Source of the DNA: Physocladia obscura
Lineage: Eukaryota > Chytridiomycota > Chytridiomycetes > Chytridiales > Chytriomycetaceae
Assembly (NCBI GenBank): GCA_027596945.1
Contig: JADGJH010000076.1
Coordinates: 1 to 33,758 of the forward strand
Direction: 5' to 3'
DNA: 33,758 bases
Shown here: piece by piece, positions 8,611 to 17,451 of the stretch
Layout: each line of letters begins with the position of its first letter
Numbering within the stretch: position 1 is the stretch's first letter
Notes under the pieces: model-generated
Told to the model about the DNA's origin: nothing
Seen by the model: the letters and a program-made list of their open reading frames with translations, nothing else
Database searches by the model: none
Position numbers and translations under genes: made by a program

Positions 8611-11483
8611 TCATGTAATTAATTTTTTCAAATCCATCATTGACCCTGTCAAAACACCTGCTCCCCTGGCCTTCAACCGCAAATTATTATCTCCTGTTAC
8701 AAGGACAACCACATCCCCACTTTTTTGAACATCTTCAGCCAGCTTCTGTGTGCATCGTAACAAAATATCATCAACTCCATGTACATCGTCTTTTCCATTT
8801 CCCCAATCTTCTGTCCGCACTGATAGATATGGTAGTTTTGTACCTCGGTATGTCACAAGAGCAAGGTTCGCAGGCTTCGCATTTCGGGACAGTATCAGTG
8901 GTTCAATCAATGAAAGAGCCATAACTGCTTCCAAATGTCCGCCACTTGCCAATCCATCAAGCTCGGTGATAACCGCAAGTGGCAATACTATTGTCCACCC
9001 GGAATTGAGGAGTTTGATTATTTCATCACAAGAGCTAACATAGCAGTTTGTGTCAAATAGTAAGAGTGTTGATGATTTTTTCAGGCGTTTGGGTGATTTC
9101 GACATTTTGCTGGCCACCGAAGTCTCAGAAACGGATTTTGAAATTAAGGAGAGTTGCGTTTTACGTTCCTGTTACATTTATTTTTATTATTTTTAAATAA
9201 TTTCAAAAAATCAAAATTGAAACATTCTGTCTCAAACCTTCAAGCCGTTGACATCAGGAAAATCCTGATAATCATCATCTTCAATATCAAGAAATTTAAA
9301 AGTTTCTTTTAAAGTTGCTTCGCCTTCTACTTTGTCAGCATTGATTTCTTGAGAATGTAATGCATTGAATTGCACAACCTCTGTAACTTCTTCAAAAGTT
9401 TCTAAACTTGGCTCTATATAACGAAGTTTCTGAGTGACCTCATCCATCTCGAACCAACCGAGACACTGTTAAAGAAAAACAAACTTATCAGCTTTCATCT
9501 TTTTCTTTTTTCCCGTTTAGACATACCTTTAACACATCCCACAGTTCTTCTTTAACAATCAAACTCCTGTCTACATTACCTGTCATATCATCAGAATAAA
9601 ATTCAAACATTGATGCGCCCTTCCTTGTCTTGACAACTTCGTCAAATGCTTTCCTGGGAAGTATTTCTCGTAGTGGCATGAATCCACGGTACATCCAGTC
9701 TTCTGGGAGTAAGGATCTTTGGCTGGGTGATACAGGCGGTCGAACAGCAATGCCAGCAAAAGCATGCCACTGCTTGTCAAACACACGAATTCTGGCAGTA
9801 CACGAAGAAATATTTGAAACAGCAGTCGGCGACTGGAGGTATGCCAAGAATAGACGAAGGGCAATTAACGAGTCGTTGTCATCTTGGCGGCAAAGAATCG
9901 TGAAGAGAAGTACATCCGTCAGACGCAGTATTCCAAGGTCATGATCAGAAGCAGTTGGAGATAGATTAAGGGTTGCGAGCAGGGATATACAGAGAATGAT
10001 TGCTTGAGAGAGAAAAGCAGATGGAAGCTTAGTTGTAGACGAGATGGTTGCGTTTACAGCTGACAACAATGATGGAAGAGTATCAACGCTTTAAGAAAAA
10101 GAAACAGATTAAAAACGGACAAAGAAGATTTAAAGAAAAAAAAAAAAAGTACCGGAACCTACTTGATTTTTGTGTAAAGAACTTCAAAGCAGCGAATAAA
10201 AATTGATTCACATGATTCTGAATATTTGGATACGGAGCCTTTTTTATTATTTGTGCTTTTGTTATGCTTGCTATTTGCCGTCTTACTGGTGCTTTTGAGA
10301 GTTTCTTGGTGAATTGAACGGATTCCGGCACACAAGGATACAATAGCGTCTCGGGCACTTTGAAAAGGAACCTTAACATTTAATGCGCGAACAAAATTGC
10401 ACAAGGATCCAATTGAATCCGAACTGTTCAAATCAAAGATTGCAAGATGGTTATAAAATTGTCCTTTTTTTTATTTAATATTTATTATCGATATTGTTTT
10501 TGAGTAAGAAATATGAAAAATAAAATAGACCAACCATTAGTAGGCGCTAAGAAAGAAGCTACTTTATACATTGTTTTTGCATTTGACCAGCTTTTAAGTA
10601 CGTCAGGAACACCTTCACCCATATTCAAATTCCCCAATGATCCGTCTACATCAAGGATTACCCTATACCGCGCCAAATCGCCCAGCCAACCCACGAATTT
10701 CGCATATGCTGGTTGACTAGGCGATTGTTTTGAGTCGTTGGAAGATATTCGAGTTCGATGAACTGCAGAAACAATTCCGGTAAATGTTTGAACACCGATG
10801 CCAATTAACGCAGCCCATGATGCTTTTGCGTATGACTCGATGGGCTCGTTTGTTGACGCGATGTGTGATCTGATTGCCTCAATTACGGAATAGAATCCGA
10901 TTTTCCACAGGCGAACATCAAGGTTATTTTGCAAGGCAAATGATGGCGACACTTGAATGATTGTCGCACACAGTTTGGCATAGCTTAGGACAAAAAAAAA
11001 AAATGAGCGACAGCTATAACAAAATCGTGGGGACGAAACGTACCTCCGTCGATCGTCAATGTCGGAAATCGCGGCAGTATTTTCGAGACATTGCGAAGAA
11101 GAAAAAAAAAACTCAAGCTCAGTTGCATATGAATAGCAGGCATTGGCGGCTCTTTCAGTTTTTGCTTTTGCTTCTGACGAAGTTCCTCTACGAGCAGTCA
11201 GCTTTGCCAGCGCCGACGCCACAAGACTTTCGGAAGGTTTGATGGCAATTGATTCTGAAGAACTGCCGGACTTACGGTTTGCGCTGGAAGCGTTGAATGC
11301 AATTGTTGGTTTTGGGCTGTTTTTCAGGTTGTGAATTTCATTGTCACGATCGCCGTTACGTTCGCTTTTGCTCAATTGCAATTGCATTAGTTTGAGTTTT
11401 CTTTCGTGCTGTGGCTGGGAGACTTCGGGTTGTTGTCGCGACTGGATAAGCATTGCAAAGTCAATCTGTTCATCATCAGACAT
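8611..11483 (-). CDS. SMG6: SMG6/EST1-type NMD endonuclease with C-terminal PIN domain
   Basis: SMG6 cleaves mRNAs near premature stop codons. Six exons (minus) join in phase: 11483-11044, 10983-10535, 10463-10163, 10088-9527, 9465-9238 and 9168-8611, giving 845 aa. The N-terminus is hydrophilic and low-complexity. The EST1/14-3-3-like TPR part has VRLWKIGFYSVIEAIRSH, FVGWLGDLARYRVI and FLAPTNGQFYNHLAIFDLN (rebuilt by splice 2), then the EST1 region with LPEDWMYRGFMPLRE. The C-terminal PIN domain starts LLLFDTNCYVSSCDEII. It keeps the acidic residues expected for activity: Asp in FDTN, Glu in ITELDGL, Asp in VDDILL and Asp in VTGDNN, which favours SMG6 over the inactive SMG5 type. Intron 1 (11043-10984, 60 nt) has no in-frame stop and was removed because the result restores the family pattern. 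The start at 11483 is the first ATG of the frame. Confidence 0.9.
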
Positions 11484-11526
11484 TTGAACGTACAAATTTC
11501 GTGTAAATCTTAATTACAATGATTTT

Positions 11527-12804
11527 TTAATCCTTTTCTTTCTTGTTGGGATCCAATAAAGATCGCATATAACATACGCCATAGAACGTTGCTGCATTTG
11601 TGGGAAACGCACGAATGCAAGTTGCGCCCAACCCGCTAAAGAACGGCCGTAAGCCTTCAGCTCTATATATGGATTTTGTTGCCTCCCACATCCCCATTGG
11701 TTTTGCTCGCGTCAGATCACTCTGCACATGCGTCTTGATGACGTCAAACGGGTATGTCACAAGCCATGATACGATTCCTGCGAGTCCACCTGCTAGTAAA
11801 AGACCCGGTGACGGTTGATCCAGTGGTTGGTCGGGAGGTGTTAACATGATTGTAAATATTTCGAAACTGGCAAAATATGCCCCAAACGATGGTGTTTCAC
11901 GCCAGATTGTTGGATGGAAGCCAACAAAGAAAGAGCGGATCCCGCCGACTTTATATATTTTTTTCACGCAATCCCAGTTTCCTTTATACTGAGTTAGAGA
12001 GTCTACGCTGCCAGCAACGGCCGATTTCTGATTTTGTAACCGAATTTTTACTTTTGATATTTTTTAATACAATAAATTGGGTGATAAGCGAGAAAACTTG
12101 TGAAGATATATTACCAAGCTCCATAGGACAACTTAAAATAGAATTCACAAAGCCTGATCCACAACCAGCCCAGAAGATGTTGGAAATTGTTGGCATTTTA
12201 TCTCCAGCAATATGGTGTATAAACCAGCCATGTACGCCAAACAATAGACTGTTGATTGCTGCAACGCCAACGAGAGGTGATGCCATGCCTTTATATAGAC
12301 CCCGCAGCTACCAATATTCAGATAAGTTTTTTTTAGTAACACTTTTGACGGCTGGCACTTTTTTTGCAAAAAAAAACCAAATACAACCTTTTCTTCTCGC
12401 AACATTGTCGCAATGCAATTAAACGTTCCCGTATACTTTTTTACGTTCGCGGAGCTCATTGCTTGCGCTTGCAATCTCACCCTGCGATAATCAAGCAGAT
12501 TGGACAATCGTCAGTCAGCAAATGTCAAAGGTAACAAAACCAAAAACCAAACAACGAACTTGACAGTGTCCTGTGTTTACAGATATATTCTTAGTTCTTT
12601 CAGATTTGAATATCAGCACTGAAAGTATACACGCATATTGAACCCAGTATTCAGGCTTTATTGTTTTGAGAAACGCACCAATGGATGACCGACGATAACT
12701 CCACACGCTCCGCCAAATGTTCCCGCGACAAAATCAATCCAGAATGGCTTTGGACTCAACGTGTGTTCGATTATCTCCGTCACAAGCGGAGGATCTTCGG
12801 TCAT
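11527..12804 (-). CDS. Mitochondrial carrier (SLC25) family protein with an 11-nt microexon
   Basis: SLC25 carriers exchange metabolites across the inner mitochondrial membrane. Exons (minus) are 12804-12679, 12570-12560, 12481-12388, 12307-12115 and 12050-11527, in phase, giving 315 aa, the normal size. Three repeats are seen, each with the PX[DE]XX[KR] signature: GHPLDTVKVRLQ, CPMELVKIRLQ and YPFDVIKTHVQ. The first signature is only complete if an 11-base exon (GACACTGTCAA) is included; it supplies DTVK between PL and VRLQ. Other family blocks are FVAGTFGGACGVIVG, LRGLYKGMASPLVGVAAINS and GLRPFFSGLGATCIRAFPTNAA. The PMEL second signature recalls basic amino acid carriers of the SLC25A29 type, but acylcarnitine-type relatives are similar, so the substrate is not assigned. 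ATG 12858 is an alternative in-frame start. The 3' end lies only 43 bp from the start codon of the SMG6-like gene on the same strand. Confidence 0.92.
12560..12570 (-). other. 11-nt microexon of the mitochondrial carrier gene
   Basis: The minus strand reads ACACAG|GACACTGTCAA|GTTCGT. With the flanking exons it gives TTG|GAC ACT GTC AA|G GTG, restoring PLDTVK exactly. Skipping it would join TTG to GGTGAGATTG and break the frame and the transport signature. Confidence 0.85.
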
Positions 12805-12858
12805 TTTCGGAACAAGAAAATCTTCTCTGCAAAGAACAACTTTGTCGATTTTTATCAT

Positions 12859-14762
12859 AATGCTATATAACTCATGTCAAAACTTTGCCAGATATAAAAG
12901 TGGGATTCAGCTAAAAACATTATTTTGCTTATCGTTTTTGATTCTCCTCGTGGTGAAAATATTTGAATGCACGCAAATTTACATTACGCAGAGATTACTC
13001 AAATTTGTTGGTACAATCTCAAACTTAACTTGCATGCATAAATAGCTTTGTTAGTGAGACCAAATAATATTGGTGATTCTTCCGTGAACCTTGTATTAGT
13101 GTAATTCGCAGTAAGTACTGGCAATAAAAAATAAACCGCAAAATTAAATACTGATGTATTCTTATGTAGACGGCACCGGTTGTCCCATTGTTGGCCCTCA
13201 ACCTGCAATCTACCTACGGCTATCTTGTACACAATTGGCAAGCTTATTATATTATCAAGGGTTGTTCTAGTCTTTATGTTTGCATTAGAATAAACAATAA
13301 AGGAAAAGTTTCAAAGGAGCACAGTGACCACTCGCTAACTAATTTAATATGCAAATCACAACTGCAATAGCAGGTCACAAAAGTTTTACCACCTGATTGG
13401 CGATATTTCAGACTAGACGTTATTTTTCAGTTGATAGTTAGGTGGATAAATATATTACAGCTGTTTTCATTCAAAATGATACTTTTTTCTTTCTTACTTT
13501 TCTATCTATTGTTATTTGCAAATTACACAATCTCTCGGAGCAGTTGATCTCTGTTGTTAAATCTAAGTGATAAAATATCAATTTCTGGGTCAAATTTGAT
13601 TACCTGTTGTGCTTTGCCACACAAACCCGAAAACTGCGTGCCAAATCGTTACTGCAAGAAATTTTACCCCTTAAAAATTCGTGGCATCAAAACAGTTGCT
13701 AGTTAGCTCCTCTTGCAAACAGAGTCTAATGGCAGGTGGCTTGTCACCAAATCAATTCAGCTGATCAGCAGCCAGTATCGTCTCCAGGTAAAGCCATTCA
13801 GAAACGACCATTACCTAAAAAGTCGCCAGTGTACAACTGCAATCATCTGGAATATTTATTTTCAAATGATTATAACAATGATAATTTTGATGAATTAAGT
13901 TATAATTTCCATGAACATCGTGAGTTGACTCACAACCCCAGTTATCAAGCCATGGCCGATCTGCTTCTTGTCAAGTGGGAAGCTCATGCTAGTGCTTGGA
14001 ACATCGAATCAGGATAGGTGATAATTTTAGCTTACTCTAATTTATGCTTTTTGGCCACTTCCCTTTGGAGTATACAATGATCTGGATTATGATGAAAAAG
14101 TCGACATTATTGAACAAAATGATTACGAGCGGAATTTTCGAGGCAATGGAGGCTTGCAAGGTTGCGATTGAAGAAAGGGGATTTGAATGGGATAATTGTT
14201 ACCAAAGATTAGCAATAAATGTAACAATTGTTTAAATTNNNNNNNNNNCATAATAAAAAGAAAAAGAGAAAGAAAATTATGGTTTCAAAAGTTTTTTGTG
14301 ATATGAGACTTGAAAATTTGGGACATGTGAATAACAAATTAAGAAATCTGAGATAAAAGTAGTCCAAAGAAGTCCAAAGGCTGAGGAAACGCATTTAAAG
14401 AAGGGAAGGGGAAGACGCTTCGTGTTTGACAAGAAACATCTTCCGCAAGTATTTGAAATTACATTATTCATGTAATTCTAATTGAAAATTCAATTGAGGC
14501 AGAGAGGAAAAATTATTTGATATTGATTTGCAATTGGATTTGAATTGTGACAAATCAAAAGTATGCCATCAACACATTGACGTAGCTGCAAGTAGCCTTA
14601 ACTTAAGAAAATAGTTTACGGTAACTAGTTATTTAGTCAACTCGTGGGTAGAATCAGCCAAGAGAACAAAAAAAACAAAACAAAAAAAAAACAAACTGAA
14701 TTTGAAACCGATTGCCAAAAAAGTTGACAAACAAAAAAAACAAAATAAAATAAGAATCCATA
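12859..14762. other. Gene-poor interval with unrecognised coding-like fragments
   Basis: No gene is recognised. A frame from about 13800 to 14014 (with NDYNNDNFDELSYNFHEHR and NPSYQAMADLLLVKW) and a second short frame near 14070-14190 (DLDYDEKVDIIEQNDYERNF) look coding-like but match nothing I know. An assembly gap follows at 14239. The last 120 bases, rich in A and C, are probably the leader of bZIP A. The fragments may be remnants of an old mobile element. Confidence 0.45.
14239..14248. other. Assembly gap (10 N)
   Basis: Ten N bases. The real gap length may differ, so features spanning it should not be trusted. Confidence 0.99.
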
Positions 14763-15033
14763 ATGTCTTCAAACAACTCACCCACGTTCACATCGACATC
14801 GCCGCAGCAATATCTGTTCGACAACAATGTATCGTGGAGTGTGAATGGAATGATAATGGCAAACACGACGACAACAGCCGTTCCGGCCAACAGTCCAAAG
14901 CGAACAATCCCAACAGCAGCACCTGAACGAGCAAAGCCGGGAAGAAAGCTAGCTTCAGATGAATCGATATCAAGAAGGATCGCACAAACTCGAACCGCTC
15001 AGCGTAATTTTAGGCATGTTTTTAAAGAAAAAG

Positions 15034-15067
<34 letters not shown>

Positions 15068-15463
15068 CGCCTCACTTAATTTTAGATTGAAACATTTAGT
15101 AATTTCTTTCATGTTAATACGTTATTTTGTTCTGTTTTCAGAGAGCGAAAAGCGCAACAAATGGAAGCACTACAATCGCGCGTTAACGAGCTCGAAATAC
15201 AACTTGCGGAGAGTCGGAACGAGACTGAAGCTCTAAAAATGAAAGTAATGGAACTGCTTCAAACAAATTGTAATCTAATGCGAGACCAATCGAGTGCTGC
15301 TATGTTACGGAATCAAAACAATAGTAGTGAAAGTGTGGTGAAGCAATTTATTCCACCAGTTGTTGACTCAAGTGACTCGAATCGAATGCTGATGAGTGGA
15401 GATGAATACTGTGTTGCTGTCACCGGATCCAGTTCTCCCAAATATTGGGACACCGTGTGTTAA
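14763..15463 (+). CDS. bZIP A: small Pap1-like bZIP protein with Thr for the invariant Asn
   Basis: First of six tandem bZIP genes. Exons 14763-15013 and 15142-15463 give 190 aa. A polar N-terminus leads to a Pap1/Yap1-type block: KPGRKLASDE, RRIAQTRTAQRNFR, then ERKAQQ after the splice. A zipper follows with heptad positions L-L-S-L-L (MEALQSRVNELEIQLAES onward). Standard bZIP basic regions have N-x7-R; here the Asn position is Thr (TRTAQRNFR). The intron starts with GC (AG|GCATGT at 15014) and ends TTTTCAG; a GT donor at 15004 would destroy the basic region, and the neighbour gene B has GT at the same site, so a GC-AG intron is the best reading. The protein ends KYWDTVC, shared with B and nearly with C. 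DNA binding and partners are unknown; heterodimerisation with other members is possible. Confidence 0.88.
15033..15067. repeat. (GA)n microsatellite in the bZIP A intron
   Basis: About 16 GA units with one interruption, inside the 128-nt GC-AG intron of bZIP A. Confidence 0.9.
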
Positions 15464-15739
15464 AAGAAATGAAAGAGAATATAAAATTATGATTAAAAGT
15501 ACTAAATATCTGTGAGTTTATTGAAAGTGCCTTTTTTTTCCCGATTTTGTCGTGTTTTTGAAGGGGATTTTGTACATATAGTGACTTTTTCGATTCAGAC
15601 AAATTTCATTGTGATTCCAAATCAGATTTGTAAAACCCCCACCCTCGTTGACAAATGCATGGAATCAATGACAAACCATCATCATATAAAAAATCGGAAA
15701 AAAAAATTCACAAAAAAGTTACATAAACAATTCGCCAAC

Positions 15740-16399
15740 ATGTCAACAAAAAAACATGGGGCAGCACATTCCGAAAATATCTTCAACGACCAATATCAAG
15801 CGCAACAAGAAAACGAAATAATGGCAACCGCGTCTTATTCGACATCTCACTCTGCGTCACCCACGCCAGAACAAGAAGGGGGCAATAAAGTGAGAAGGCC
15901 TGGCCGAAAACTTACGACAGATGAGGCTGCCACTAAAAGAATTGCGCAAACACGTGCGGCACAGCGAAACTTCAGGTCTGTAATTTGACAGAAAGCAGTC
16001 AATCATTACCAGCTGAAAATTATAATTTGTCTTCTTCATTACCAATTTTGGATATAATAATTCTATAATTACAGAGAACGAAAAGCACGGCAGTTTGAAG
16101 CATTACAAGAGCGTGTACAAGAACTCGAATCGCTGTTAGCAGCCAGTCGGCACGAAACTGAGGATCTGAAGGTGAAAGTCATGGAACTTCTTCAGTCCAA
16201 TTGCAATCTGATGCGCGATCAAGCAGAAGTACAAAGCCGCAACCTGCATCACAGCCAACACCAACATCACCAAGGCAGGACTAATGCAGCGCTTACTTCG
16301 CTGCCGTTAGCTGGTTCGAACGGCTCAAGCCGGATGCAAAGTGAAGAGAGCGATGGAGCTGCCAAGCATTGCACCAGATACTGGGACACGGTGTGCTGA
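15740..16399 (+). CDS. bZIP B: small Pap1-like bZIP protein, close paralogue of A
   Basis: Exons 15740-15975 and 16075-16399 (GT-AG intron, AG|A phase) give 186 aa. The block VRRPGRKLTTDEAATKRIAQ is followed by TRAAQRNFR and, after the splice, ERKARQFEALQERVQELESL. The zipper continues through HETEDLKVKVMELLQSNCNL, nearly the same as A. As in A, Thr replaces the invariant Asn. The tail is His/Gln/Ser-rich and ends RYWDTVC. ATG 15740 is chosen because it gives a normal short N-terminus; in-frame upstream ATGs exist. Gene order, strand, intron site and both ends of the protein show that A and B arose by tandem duplication. Confidence 0.88.
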
Positions 16400-16781
16400 A
16401 ACAATGTAGTAGATAGGGAGTTTGTAATGGTGATATTCTTTCAGTTAAAAAATAAAAGTGAATAGTGGTAGTGTCTGAGTTGAAAAAAACGGTGTGAATT
16501 GTCGACAAAAGCTCTTCGAATTACAAATCGAAAAATCAACCAGTTTGCTGATTTGTCATCGACAATTTGCAGAATGAACGGCAGCAACAGAAGCTGCAGC
16601 AGCTGCAGCAACACGCACAACACCCGCTTAGCTTCCTTTTATCGACTGGACACAGCCTCATTGGGACGAACGCGGCAAGCACAAACGCAGGCGCAAACGG
16701 GCCAAGCTTTGCCCAATTCCCTCCCAGATCCAGTTGCAACTGCACTATCCAACACCAGCCACTTCCGTACCAGCAGCGTCA
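16400..16781. other. Interval that may hold the missing N-terminus of bZIP C
   Basis: Two overlapping open frames run through here (from ATG 16574, and a Gln-rich one from about 16567 to 16785). Neither continues in the frame of bZIP C, and no clear intron links them. It may be leader sequence, an upstream ORF, or a frameshifted former exon. Confidence 0.4.
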
Positions 16782-17451
16782 ATGAACCCAGCAACCCTTA
16801 CCGTCGAAAGCATTAGCGGCGGTTGCGCTTCCCGTTCAGTCTCTGAATCGGTTGCGTCTGCTTCGGGTGAAAGATGTTCTTTTTCCTTTCTTGCCAAAAT
16901 CAAAAATAAACCGGGCAGATGATGCATCCTTTTTTTATGTTTCAATTGCTCACTCATAACGTATTCCACCACACGGAATTGCATTTACCAGGAAACTTAC
17001 CACAACCGACCCTGCCTCAAAAAGAATCGCACAAACCAGGTTTTTATATTGCTCAATTTTAATTTAAAAAGCATTTAACTAAACTTAAAATATATGCGCA
17101 GAGCGGCCCAACGTGCATTTAGAGAACGAAAAGAAAATGCATTCAAAGAGCTGCAGAGAAGAGTCGAAGAGCTCGAACAGCTTTTTAGAGCTTCTCAACA
17201 AGAAACAGATTCACTACGCCTTCGCGTTGCTTTTCTCCAAGAAGAAAACAAGGTGTTGAAAAGTGGCCGCCAGTTTGACAGCGCCTCTAATGGTACTTGT
17301 TCTGGTGGAAAACCTGCCGTCGTCGTTGGCGCCAACCTCATACCTGGCTAAAGATGACGTTTTCATGAAAGAGGGAGAAGATGGGGGAAATAATGATGCT
17401 GATAAAAAAGGAGTTGATATATACGCTGGATATTGGAACACTGTCTCATAA
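16782..17451 (+). CDS. bZIP C: small Pap1-like bZIP gene, possibly a decaying copy
   Basis: Homology gives exons 16782-16918, 16992-17039, 17102-17292 and 17354-17451 (157 aa). The pieces NKPGR|KLTTTDPASKRIAQ, TR|AAQRAFRERKENAF and a zipper (RRVEELEQLFRAS, then LRLRVAFLQEENKVL) fit A and B, as does the C-terminus GYWNTVS. Thr again replaces the invariant Asn. The first intron would start AG|ATGATG and end CCAG, so the donor is AT instead of GT; phase and position fit, and no GT donor nearby keeps the PGRK frame. The last intron (17293-17353, GT...AAAG) is needed to reach the conserved tail. The basic-region intron sits seven codons before the one in A, B and D. Either the gene uses a rare AT-AG intron or it is becoming a pseudogene. 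The start is unresolved. Confidence 0.65.

Noticed and set aside
9630..11334. Several plus-strand ORFs over 90 codons
   Set aside because: They lie opposite SMG6-like exons whose minus-strand frames match the EST1/PIN family across six consistent splices.
15004..15013. GTAATT as the donor of the bZIP A intron
   Set aside because: It would join CAGC to AGAGCG and shift the frame out of the basic region and zipper, while the GC site keeps both and matches the paralogue's position.
16919..16991. U12-type AT-AC intron in bZIP C
   Set aside because: The intron ends CCAG rather than AC and the donor lacks the ATATCCTT pattern.
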